From assembly GCF_029846235.1 (NCBI RefSeq), contig NZ_JARVWP010000008.1, forward strand, positions 62,001 through 126,000: a stretch of DNA of 64,000 nt, given 5' to 3'. The position numbers and the translations under genes were made by a program. How positions within the stretch are numbered: the stretch's first letter is position 1; each line of letters begins with the position of its first letter. Shown here in pieces: positions 53,223 to 61,100 of this stretch. The notes under the pieces are model-generated. The model worked only from the letters and a program-made list of their open reading frames with translations, was not told the origin of the DNA and ran no database searches. This DNA comes from Bradyrhizobium sp. CER78 (GTDB lineage Bacteria; Pseudomonadota; Alphaproteobacteria; Rhizobiales; Xanthobacteraceae).

Positions 53223-53446
53223 GGCGACGCCTCCGCGCTCGACGTGGCGGGGGGACCTTTCGGCAAGGTAAACGCGACGGGGAATGTTTCGGAAACCAGC
53301 GCCTCGACGGCGGCCTGCTCCTCCGACAGACGCCGTTCGATGAACCGGCGTTCGAGATCGGACAGCCTCGTCTTCAGCAGGCGTCGATAGCGGTGGATGT
53401 TGTTGCGGTGGGTGCGGATGCGGGCAAGATCCTGATCGAACATCAT
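53219..53446 (-). CDS. Small coiled-coil protein (75 aa)
   Basis: ATG 53446 with GGAG 5 bp upstream; the GTG at 53452 would add two residues. The sequence MMFDQDLARIRTHRNNIHRY followed by a Leu/Arg heptad helix resembles the neighbouring 59-aa protein (similar RYRRLLKTRLSDLERRFIERRL versus HYRLLLASAATEKERELYRSRI spacing), so the two may be ancient paralogues. First gene of a three-gene coupled operon. Confidence 0.7.
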   Translation of the reverse strand: MMFDQDLARIRTHRNNIHRYRRLLKTRLSDLERRFIERRLSEEQAAVEALVSETFPVAFTLPKGPPATSSAEASP

Positions 53447-53670
53447 CGTCACTCCAGACGGTCGTCGTTGTCCTTTTCGGTTTCGAAAAACCGGAAACGA
53501 ATTCCGGTGCGAGAAAATTTATTCAGGCCGCTCTCGCTGTCAAGCGTCGCCGCTCGCCTTGCGCGGCAATCCTCAACGGCCCGCATCGATGGGCGCCGTG
53601 CTGCGGCGCAGCGTCCGTGTCATCCAAAAATTCGGCATCAAAAAAATCCGGCAAAAAATTTTCGGGCCCT

Positions 53671-53697
53671 CTTGAATCGACCGGTGGTTTTTCTAAG
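53671..53697 (+). promoter_or_regulatory. Candidate promoter of the first hsp20 gene
   Basis: TTGAAT (53672-53677) and CTAAGT (53692-53697), spacing about 14-15, or CTTGAA with the RpoH spacing. It lies just upstream of the ROSE leader. A weak match, supported mainly by position. Confidence 0.3.
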
Positions 53698-53710
53698 TCA
53701 TTTTTCGCCG

Positions 53711-53824
53711 CGAGAGCGGTGTGCCGGGCGCCTTGCAGGGTCCGGCGCGGGCGCCGGGCGGACGGTCTTGCGACCTGCCGTCTTGCATTCCTTCGTAACC
53801 ATCTTGCTCTTTGGAGGACTTGGT
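53711..53824 (+). ncRNA. ROSE-type RNA thermometer in the hsp20 leader
   Basis: The leader is GC-rich with several stems (GCCGGGCGCC / GGCGCCGGGC; GACGGTCTTGCGACCTGCCGTC) and ends ATCTTGCTCTTTGGAGGACT before the ATG. TTGCT (53804-53808) can pair with the Shine-Dalgarno GGAGGA (53813-53818), the hallmark of ROSE elements (U(U/C)GCU against AGGA with a bulged G). The sequence closely resembles the B. japonicum hspA ROSE leader as I remember it. At low temperature it hides the ribosome site; heat opens it. Confidence 0.9.
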
Positions 53825-54286
53825 ATGAGGACCACCTTCGACTTCGCGCCCCTGTGGCGCTCCACCATCGGCTTCGATCATCTGGCCAGCCTTGCCGACA
53901 GCGCGCTGCGCCAGGCGAGCGAGGACAACTACCCGCCCTACAACATCGAGCGTTCCGGCGAAGATCATTACCGGATCTCGCTCGCGGTGGCGGGTTTCGG
54001 CGCCGACGACATCAGCGTCACCGCCGAGCAGAACGCGCTGACCATCGAGGGCAGGAAGCCCGAGAAGGCCGCCGGCGAATACCTGTACCAGGGCATCGCG
54101 GCGCGTCCGTTCCGGCGCGTGTTCAACCTCGCCGACTATGTCCAGGTCAAGCAGGCCTCGTTCAGGGATGGCCTGCTGATCATCGACCTGGTCCGCGAGG
54201 TGCCGGAGGCCATGAAGCCGCGCAGGATCAATATCGCGGCCGGCAACTCCTCCTCGCCGCAGATCGAGCAGAAGCAGGCGGCCTGA
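53825..54286 (+). CDS. Small heat-shock protein Hsp20 (class A, HspA-like)
   Basis: 153 aa, ATG 53825 just after the ROSE leader. Start MRTTFDFAPLWRSTIGFDHL is typical of rhizobial class A sHsps. The alpha-crystallin domain (about 36-130) includes YPPYNIERSGEDHYRISLAVAGF, NALTIEGRKPEK and FNLADYVQVKQASFRDGLLIIDLVREVPE; the C-terminal IxI-like RRINIAAG follows. It holds unfolding proteins for later refolding by DnaK and ClpB. Heat induction by the ROSE element is expected. Confidence 0.95.
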   Translation: MRTTFDFAPLWRSTIGFDHLASLADSALRQASEDNYPPYNIERSGEDHYRISLAVAGFGADDISVTAEQNALTIEGRKPEKAAGEYLYQGIAARPFRRVFNLADYVQVKQASFRDGLLIIDLVREVPEAMKPRRINIAAGNSSSPQIEQKQAA

Positions 54287-54360
54287 CCGCGCGACCGAGG
54301 CGACGGCGGAACGCGGCGCGCCGATGCGCGTCCGCGCTCCCTCGCCCCATGCATGAAGGA

Positions 54361-54388
54361 GAGAAGACATCTGAGAGAAGACATCTGA
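54361..54388 (+). repeat. Tandem 14-bp duplication before the second hsp20 gene
   Basis: GAGAAGACATCTGA occurs twice in direct tandem (54361-54374, 54375-54388). Each copy is flanked by AAGGAG, and the second AAGGAG is the Shine-Dalgarno of the following gene. The first AAGGAG (54357-54362) may be a duplicated ribosome site. Confidence 0.85.
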
Positions 54389-54399
54389 AGGAGAAGAGC

Positions 54400-54891
54400 A
54401 TGGCAATTCGTGATCTCGTTCCCTGGTCGAGAAACCAGGAGCTCGTACCCTCGCGCGGCAGCTATGATCCGTTCATGACGCTGCACCGCGAGATGAACCG
54501 GCTGTTCGACGACGCCTTCCGCGGCTTCGGCGCGCCAAGCCTGTCGCCCCTGATGGAAGGGCGGTTCGGCTGGCCGCAGCTCGAGGTCAGCGACACCGAC
54601 AAGGCGCTGACGGTCTCGGCCGAGCTTCCCGGCATGACGGAGAAGGACGTGCAGATCGAAATCGCAAACGGCGTCCTGACCATCCGCGGCGAGAAGAAGG
54701 ACGAGCGCAAGGACGAAGGCAAGCACTTCACCGAGCGCACCTACGGCGCCTTCGAGCGGCAGATTGCGCTGGACGGCGTCGAGGAGGACAAGGCGGAGGC
54801 CTCGTTCAAGAACGGCGTCCTGACGATCTCGCTGCCGAAGTCCGAAAACCCGCGGGCGGGCGTCAAGCGCATCGCCATCAAGACCCAGTAG
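54400..54891 (+). CDS. Small heat-shock protein Hsp20 (second, class C-like)
   Basis: 163 aa from ATG 54400 with AAGGAG upstream. Start MAIRDLVPWSRNQELVPSRG and RPDPF-like SYDPFMTLHREMNRLFDDAF are typical of the IbpA-unlike class C sHsps. The alpha-crystallin domain shows WPQLEVSDTDKALTVSAELPGM, GVLTIRGEKKDE and EASFKNGVLTISLPK, with the C-terminal V/I motif KRIAIKTQ. It is 113 bp downstream of the first Hsp20, so it may share the heat-induced transcript. Confidence 0.95.
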   Translation: MAIRDLVPWSRNQELVPSRGSYDPFMTLHREMNRLFDDAFRGFGAPSLSPLMEGRFGWPQLEVSDTDKALTVSAELPGMTEKDVQIEIANGVLTIRGEKKDERKDEGKHFTERTYGAFERQIALDGVEEDKAEASFKNGVLTISLPKSENPRAGVKRIAIKTQ

Positions 54892-54977
54892 TGCAATCAC
54901 GGGCGGCGGCATCTGCCGCCGTCCGATCTGCGACAACAATCGTCCCCTTCGGAAAGGAGCGTAAAGGGAGGCAAGCA

Positions 54978-55307
54978 ATGACCGACGCCAACACGAACTC
55001 CGGCAAATTCCATCCCCTCTTCCACCCGGCCGCGCATTACGCGTCGCCAGACGAGGTCCTGAACGACGAGGCGCTCTCCGTGCCCGAAAAGCGGATCATC
55101 CTGTCGTCATGGGCGTCCGACATGTTCGCGGTCGAATCCTGTCCCTCGCTGCGCGAGATCCCGGGCATGGATCATCCGATCCGGCTCGCCGACATTCTCG
55201 CGGCGCTGCGCCGCCTCGACGGCGAGGACGACGATCCGCCGCGGCCCGGCGGCGTCCCGATGCGGCTGCGGCGGCCTTGGGCCGCCGCGTTGCGGAGAAC
55301 ACAATGA
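54978..55307 (+). CDS. Hypothetical protein (109 aa)
   Basis: ATG 54978 follows AAAGGGAGG, a strong ribosome site. The core FHPAAHYASPDEVLNDEALSV then PEKRIILSSWASDMFAVESCPSLREIPG is of a type seen in rhizobial heat-shock neighbourhoods; it is soluble and acidic with a basic C-terminus. Function unknown. Located after the second hsp20, so likely part of the stress unit. Its stop overlaps a short 36-codon frame. Confidence 0.75.
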   Translation: MTDANTNSGKFHPLFHPAAHYASPDEVLNDEALSVPEKRIILSSWASDMFAVESCPSLREIPGMDHPIRLADILAALRRLDGEDDDPPRPGGVPMRLRRPWAAALRRTQ

Positions 55308-55414
55308 TGGTCACGCAAGCCGTTCTGACCCTGGTGCTGCTCGGCAATTCGGCGGCGGCGTGGGTCGTGCCCATTGTCGTCCTCATGGCCGGTACCGCCC
55401 CCCAAACGCGATGA
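55304..55414 (+). CDS. Possible 36-aa membrane peptide
   Basis: ATG 55304 overlaps the preceding stop (ATGA) and the frame reads MMVTQAVLTLVLLGNSAAAW and then VVPIVVLMAG with a short polar end. One hydrophobic helix. Coupling to the upstream gene supports it, but size limits confidence. Confidence 0.4.
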   Translation: MMVTQAVLTLVLLGNSAAAWVVPIVVLMAGTAPQTR

Positions 55415-55430
55415 ACGTCGACGAGCAAGT

Positions 55431-55532
55431 CGCCCGCATGAGCGCAGCGACATGCGGGATGCCATTCCCCGGATATCGCGGAGCCTGTCATCGGGCGCGC
55501 GTTCGCGCGACCCGTTGGCTCATCCGGGCTAC
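55431..55532. repeat. Palindromic element of the GAGCGCAGCGACA type, copy 2 (diverged)
   Basis: CCCGCATGAGCGCAGCGACATGCGGG and, at the right end, CTCATCCGGGCTAC match the two sides of the element at 50100-50171, but the centre has changed and contains GGGCGCGCGTTCGCGCGACCC. Located between the 36-aa frame and the convergent tetR gene. Confidence 0.6.
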
Positions 55533-55558
55533 ACCTGCTTTGCCGACGGTCGCGCCGC

Positions 55559-56155
55559 TCACCCCTTCGCCACGCTCGCATCGATCAGGAGCTTCGCGAC
55601 CGTCACTGCCGACTGCGCCGGGCCGTCTTCCGACTGCTGGCCGGTGCTGTAGATGCCTTCGATCAGCAGCAACAGCGCATCGCCGAGCACGGCGGGGTGA
55701 CGCGCGCCCATGCCGCTTGCGAGCTCGCGCAGGCGCTTGCGGAACAGCTTCTTGTGCGCTTCGGCGACCTGCCGCGCCGGATTGTCGCGCGCCGGATATT
55801 CCACGGTGGCGTTGCTGAGGCCGCAGCCGCGATAGCCTTTGCGCACCGCGCGGGTCGACAGCACCCGGATATAGGCCAGCACGTGCTCGCGCGCGTCGCT
55901 GTAGGATTTGCCGCCGGGGTTCTCGAACTTCTCCCAGAAATCGAGGTCGTAGTCGCGCATATAGGCGGCGGCGAGTTCGTCCTTGGAGGCGAAGCTGCGA
56001 TAGAGGCTCGGCTTGGTGACGCCGGCGCGCTCGACCACCTCGTCGACGCCGACGGCGCGGATGCCCTCGCGGTAGAACAGCTCGCTGGCGGAGGCGCGGA
56101 TGCGGTCGGCAGCGCGGGCCGGGCGTTCCGCCGGCGCTTCGACGGCTTTCTTCAT
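55559..56155 (-). CDS. TetR/AcrR-family transcriptional regulator
   Basis: 198 aa. The helix-turn-helix is at about 18-65 (DRIRASASELFYREGIRAVGVDEVVERAGVTKPSLYRSFASKDELAAAYM). The C-terminal ligand-binding part carries two Cys (GYRGCGLSN) in the pattern of the TetR_C_33-like group. Divergent from an MFS exporter gene, with a 17-bp inverted repeat between the two starts. It most likely represses that gene and itself and is released by a compound the transporter moves. Confidence 0.93.
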   Translation of the reverse strand: MKKAVEAPAERPARAADRIRASASELFYREGIRAVGVDEVVERAGVTKPSLYRSFASKDELAAAYMRDYDLDFWEKFENPGGKSYSDAREHVLAYIRVLSTRAVRKGYRGCGLSNATVEYPARDNPARQVAEAHKKLFRKRLRELASGMGARHPAVLGDALLLLIEGIYSTGQQSEDGPAQSAVTVAKLLIDASVAKG

Positions 56156-56185
56156 GACGGCTCTCCCGACCTTCCCTCAATCCTC

Positions 56186-56215
56186 TTGACAATGTTACTG
56201 ACCGGTACGTATACA
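56186..56215 (+). promoter_or_regulatory. Promoter of the MFS gene
   Basis: TTGACA (56186-56191) is a perfect -35; TATACA (56210-56215) at 18-bp spacing or GTATAC (56209-56214) at 17-bp spacing serves as -10. The left operator half (56194-56210) sits exactly in the spacer, so a bound TetR would block RNA polymerase. Confidence 0.6.
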
Positions 56216-56246
56216 CGCCGCATCGCAACACGTACCGGTAAGTAAC
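56194..56246. promoter_or_regulatory. TetR-type operator, 17-bp inverted repeat
   Basis: GTTACTGACCGGTACGT (56194-56210) and the complement of GTTACTTACCGGTACGT (56230-56246) differ at one position. The right half ends directly before the ATG at 56247. Each half also holds the internal palindrome ACCGGT, so two dimers may bind, one per half. Confidence 0.85.
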
Positions 56247-57542
56247 ATGCCCAGCACCGCCGTTCAAGAAGCTCCCGTCAGCCGGCGCCCGTTCGGCCAG
56301 AACTACGCGTTCGTCGTCGTCGCCGTGATCTTCCTGGCGCTGCTCGCCTCCGCCGGCCTGCGCGCGACGCCGGGCGTGCTGATGCTGCCGCTGCAAGCGG
56401 CGTTCGGCTGGGACGTCGGCGTGATCTCGTCGTCCGCCGCGGTCGGCATCTTCCTCTACGGCCTCGCCGGCCCGTTCGCCGCGGCGGTGATGCAGCGCTG
56501 CGGCATCCGACGCACGGTGCTGGGCGCGCTGCTGCTGATGTCGGTCTCGACCGGCGCGAGCTATTTCATGACCGCGCCGTGGCAGCTGTTCCTGACCTGG
56601 GGGCTATTGTCCGGCATCGGCTCGGGCGCGGTCGCCAATGTGCTCGGCGCCACCATCGTCAATCGCTGGTTCACCACCAATCGCGGCCTCGTCATGGGGC
56701 TTCTGACCGCGTCGACCGCGACCGGCACGCTGATCTTCATGCCAGGCCTTGCGGCATTGGTGGCATGGGGCGGCTGGAAGCCGGTGGTGCTGACGGTCGC
56801 CGCCTGCTGCGCGGCGCTGATCCCGCTGGTGTATTTCCTGGTGCCGGAGCGGCCTGCCTCGGTCGGCCTGCGCTCGTTCGGCAGCGCGCATGACGATCAT
56901 GCCGCGCCACAGGCGCAGGGCAATCCGTTCGTCGCCGCGATCAGCAACCTCGTGCGCGCCGCCAAGACGCGGGCGTTCTGGTTCCTGTTCGCAACCTTCT
57001 TCATCTGCGGCTTCACCACCAACGGCCTCGTCGGCACCCACCTGATCGCGTTCTGCGGCGATCACGGCATCGTCGAGGTGCAGGCGGCGGGCCTGCTCGC
57101 CTTGATGGGATTCTTCGACCTGTTCGGCACCACGCTGTCGGGCTGGCTCACCGACCGGTTCGATCCGCGCAAGCTGCTGTTCTTCTATTACGGGCTGCGC
57201 GGCCTGTCGCTGATCTACCTGCCCTACTCGGATTTCTCGCTGGTCAGCCTGTCGGTGTTCGCGGTGTTCTATGGTCTCGACTGGATCGCGACCGTGCCGC
57301 CGACCGTGCGCATCGCCAACGAGGCGTTCGGCGACAAGAACGCGCCGCTGGTGTTCGGCTGGATCGTTGCCGGCCATCAGTTAGGCGCCGCCTGCGCCGC
57401 GTTCTTCGCCGGCTTCATGCGCTCGAGCCAGGGCGATTACCTGCAGGCCTTCATGATCGCAGGCCTGACCGGCATCATCGCTGCGGTGCTGTCGCTGCTG
57501 ATCACAAAGCGGCCGGCGCAGCCGGTGCTGGTCACGGCGTGA
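56247..57542 (+). CDS. Major facilitator superfamily transporter, MCT-like
   Basis: 431 aa with about 12 hydrophobic segments. Start ATG 56247 directly follows the operator half, so the message has a very short or no leader with a Shine-Dalgarno; GTAAG five bases before the ATG may serve. The pattern GLRATPGVLMLPLQAAFGWDVGVISSSAAVGIFLYGLAGPF at the first two helices and NRWFTTNRGLVMGLLTAST in loop 4-5 matches monocarboxylate/oxalate-type MFS members. The substrate is unknown, but control by the adjacent TetR suggests export or uptake of a specific small acid. Confidence 0.9.
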   Translation: MPSTAVQEAPVSRRPFGQNYAFVVVAVIFLALLASAGLRATPGVLMLPLQAAFGWDVGVISSSAAVGIFLYGLAGPFAAAVMQRCGIRRTVLGALLLMSVSTGASYFMTAPWQLFLTWGLLSGIGSGAVANVLGATIVNRWFTTNRGLVMGLLTASTATGTLIFMPGLAALVAWGGWKPVVLTVAACCAALIPLVYFLVPERPASVGLRSFGSAHDDHAAPQAQGNPFVAAISNLVRAAKTRAFWFLFATFFICGFTTNGLVGTHLIAFCGDHGIVEVQAAGLLALMGFFDLFGTTLSGWLTDRFDPRKLLFFYYGLRGLSLIYLPYSDFSLVSLSVFAVFYGLDWIATVPPTVRIANEAFGDKNAPLVFGWIVAGHQLGAACAAFFAGFMRSSQGDYLQAFMIAGLTGIIAAVLSLLITKRPAQPVLVTA

Positions 57543-57571
57543 CGCCGCGGACCTCGGTGCAGCGCAATCGA

Positions 57572-58114
57572 CTACGGCCGCAGCCGTGGCCCGCCGAGAC
57601 GGCGGACCACCCTGCGGCCGAGCGCATTCGCGCAGTGGAGCAGGGCCAGCCTGAGATCATTCTCCACCGTGCGAAGGCCGATCTGCAGACGGGCCGCCAC
57701 CTCCTGCGCCGTCGCCCCGTCGATCGAGATGCCCTGAAGCACCCGGCGCGGCCGGTCCGGAAGCTCGGCCAACGCGCATTTGAAGGCCGCGATCTCGGAG
57801 CGCGCCTCGACAACCCTTGCCGCGTCGGGCTGATCGTCGCAGACATCCAATAATATATCGACCTCGGACACGCTGACGCGATGGGTCTGGGCCCTATGCC
57901 GATCCTTCGCGACATTGATGGCAATGCGAAAGAGATAGTCGGCCGGACTGCGAACCGGCACCGCGTCCGTGACCCGATCCAGCCGCAAGAATGTCTCGTG
58001 CAGAGCCTCGTGGGCGAAATCGGACGAGCCCAGGCGGCGCGTCAGTCTTGCAACGAGCCCGTCATAGTTCTGCACCAGCTGATCGCGCAGCCTCGCTTGG
58101 TTGGTGTCACCCAC
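57572..58114 (-). CDS. ECF-type RNA polymerase sigma factor (FecI-like)
   Basis: 180 aa. Region 2 is YDGLVARLTRRLGSSDFAHEALHETFLRLDRV ... SPADYLFRIAINVAKDRHR and region 4 is CALAELPDRPRRVLQGISIDGATAQEVAARLQIGLRTVENDLRLALLH. Sequence style matches the FecI group that responds through FecR and outer-membrane signals. It starts 21 bp after the stop of the adhesin gene on the same strand. No FecR-like gene is inside the window. It is convergent with the MFS gene. Confidence 0.88.
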   Translation of the reverse strand: MGDTNQARLRDQLVQNYDGLVARLTRRLGSSDFAHEALHETFLRLDRVTDAVPVRSPADYLFRIAINVAKDRHRAQTHRVSVSEVDILLDVCDDQPDAARVVEARSEIAAFKCALAELPDRPRRVLQGISIDGATAQEVAARLQIGLRTVENDLRLALLHCANALGRRVVRRLGGPRLRP

Positions 58115-58135
58115 GTTCGGCCCCCAAGCTATCCG

Positions 58136-61100
58136 TCAGCGTGACTCGAGACTCGCCCTTTCCTCCGCGGTGAGCGCCTGCCTTTGCGTCTCCGAAAGCG
58201 GACCGTTGCCGACAAGCTGAAGAACGCTGTTCTGGTTGTAGCTGCGCCGATCCTGCTTGCGCCGCTTCTGTTCGTCCTGCGCGGGATCCGGCGCGTCGCC
58301 GTTGGCGCCGCCATAGCCGAGCACTTCGACGATGACGATCGACGGCTGGTCATTGTTCTTCGGCGGTGGCGCCGCGGCCTGCTGGCTCGCGGCGGTGGTG
58401 TTTGACGCTGACGTCAGCGCGCCCACCGGTGGCCCCTGCACCGTCGGGACGCCGGTCGAGGTCCCCTGCACCTGGATGTTGGCGGCGTTGACCACTTGCA
58501 GCGCCGCGAGGTTGACGTTGCCGGAGACGCGGATACCCGCTTCGCCCGCATCGATGGTGCCGAGCGGCGCGATCAGGTCGATGTTGCCGGGCGGCACCTC
58601 CGGGATCGGGTTGAGGGTCGCGATGCCGGCGCCGGCCGAAGGGGTGGTCGGCGACAGCGCGACGTTGCCGTAATTGTCATAGACGCGTCGCGGCGGGGTG
58701 AAGATCGTCGTCGTCTTCGAGCCGCGGCCGGCGTTGATGTCACCGGTCGCCGACCACGCGATGATGTTGCCGCCGAACGTCGTCATGATGCGGCTCTGGC
58801 CAAGCAGCAGGCTGCCGAGCGAATAGACGTCGATATCGCCTTGCCCTTGTGTGATCAGGCCCGCGCCGGCGCCCGGCGTCACACCCTCGACCCCGATGAT
58901 GGTCTGTCCGCCGGGATTGAGGATCTGGATGTCGCCGCCGAACTGCGTCTGAACGCCAGCATCGGCCAGATACGTCGTGCCGTCGCTCTTCTTGGCGACA
59001 CCGCTGAACAGGGTGATGTTGCCCGAATACGGGACCGGATTGCCTGACGCATCCTCGTCCGGGAACAGCGTGGCGATCGCCTGACGGCCACGCAGATAGC
59101 TGCCATGGCGGCTGCTGTTCCTGTTGTTGTACTCGCGGCCGCCTTCCCTCAACTCCGCGTAGTAGACTTGGCGGACAAACACGCCCTGCTGCTCCATCGG
59201 CAGCGCTAGGAAGAAGCTGAGCGCATCTTCCTTCGTACCGGTGAAGACGTAGAGCTGGCCGTCATGCGAATAGTTTCGGCTCGGCGAGAAGCGGTCGCGC
59301 AGCCAGTCGTACAATTCGTCGGCGTAGGTCTTTGCCACCTTGCCGCTGCCTGCGAGCGGCCGGCCGTCGCCGGGGAGCTGGTTCGCAGCATTGAAATACA
59401 GCTTGGCGAAATCGGTGTAGTCGGGGCCGCTCGCGCCGACGCCCGCGATCGTGACGATGCCCGCGCCGCCCGCGGTGTTGGATTGATTGACGATATCGCC
59501 AACGCTGACCAGCGAGCCGTAGTAGCCCTGGTACAGGTTGCGGCCGGCCTGCAGCTGCAGCAGACCTGGGCCGGCAACGGTGACCGATTGATAGAAGATA
59601 TCGCGGCCGGCCTGCATCAGGGAGATGTCGTTCGGCCCGTTGTTCAGGAATACGCTGGCCACGGGACCGGTGCCGACGATATCGCGTCCGGCGATCACCT
59701 CGAACGGCTTGGCGGCGATGTACCAGGTGCTGTGGGTGGGAGTGAAACCCTGGGAGAAGCTTTGCGTCTTTGGCAGCACCTCTCCAAGGGTCAGATCGGT
59801 GATGTCGACGCCGGCATAGACCAGGGCCGGCAGGTTGTCGGCCGAGTGCAGGTTGGAGACCGGCAAGTCCTCGCCGAAAGCGATTGGATTGAGCGGGTTG
59901 TCCCGGAAAGCGGCGTTCGCCCAGGCATTGCTGTCACCACCCCCACCCGTGCCGGTGCTGAAGACAGCATGGAACGGCGTCGCCAACGTGCTCATGTCCG
60001 CGCCGGACATCGCCACCACCTGATCCGTCCCGTAGATCGAGCCGGCCGCCAGCAGCGCGAGTTGGCCGAATGGCGACGGCATCAGTTCAATGGTCGGACT
60101 ACCTCCGCCAGCTCCAGGCTCTGCAAACCGGATGTCGCCATTGGCGGCCACGACAGTCAGCGTGCCCGGAAAGAAACCGGTGCTGTTGAGGGAAATCCCG
60201 GCCAACACGGCTGCATCGCCGCCCGCTGCGTAAAGACCGATCGCGGTCCGCGGCGTCCACAACGTAAAGTTCGATTGCCCGCCGCTCTTGAGCGTCGTGC
60301 TGCCGTCCGCGTTGCGGATCGTGTAAGCGATCCCGTTCAGATCGACCGGCGCCGCCATGCCGGCGTCGCCTGCGCCGCCGAACACGAGATCGCCGCGCGT
60401 CACGATGTTGACGCTGCCGTCACCCGGTATGACGAGCGGGCCCGGCGTCTTGATCGAGCGCTTGAAGACTGAGGGATCGACGGCGCGCGGATCGTAGGAC
60501 ACCAGATAGGAGCCCCAGTTGTTCGGGGCCAATGCACCGACGGCTCCGGCGCTGACGGTGACGTCGCCGCGCAGGTCGGTGATCGAGCCGAAATAGTCCG
60601 GCACCGGTCCGAAAGGCGTGGTCGCGGCCACCGGATTGAATCCGCCGCCGACCTTCACGACAAGATTGCCGCCGCCGGTTTGCACCAGCGTGCCGTCCGG
60701 CAGCACGCGGCCGGTCGAGGCGACTGCCAGATCAAGGCCGGTCGAGCCGTTGCCGGTGACGCCGGCATTGCCGCCCGCGATCACGGTCAGGTTGCCGCCG
60801 CCGAGCGTGCCGATGCCCTGGAAACCGACGAGCTGCCGGCTGCTGCTCCACGCGCCGGTCTTCGCCAGTGTGCCGAAATTGATCCACCACGCCACCGGAT
60901 CGGCGGAGGCGCCGCCCCCTTGCAGGCGGAGCCAGTTGGCAGTGAGGTTGGAGTCGACGTAACGGATGTTGTTGTCCGCGATCTGAATGTTGCCGGTGAC
61001 ATCCTGTTGCGCGGTAAGCAGCAGGTCGCCGCCATGCTCGGTGTACCACGCGTGCGAGTTGCCGCCGGTGGTGACCCCGACAAGATCGTACGGATTGCTG

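Larger units (their letters stand above)
53447..53824 (+). other. 5' region of the hsp20 unit
   Basis: The left part is T/A-richer (TTTTTCGG..., CAAAAAATTTTCGGG) than the surroundings and contains the divergent promoters. The last 115 bases form the ROSE element described separately. CTTGAA at 53671-53676 followed by CTAAGT at 53692-53697 is a candidate heat-shock or housekeeping promoter. Confidence 0.5.
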
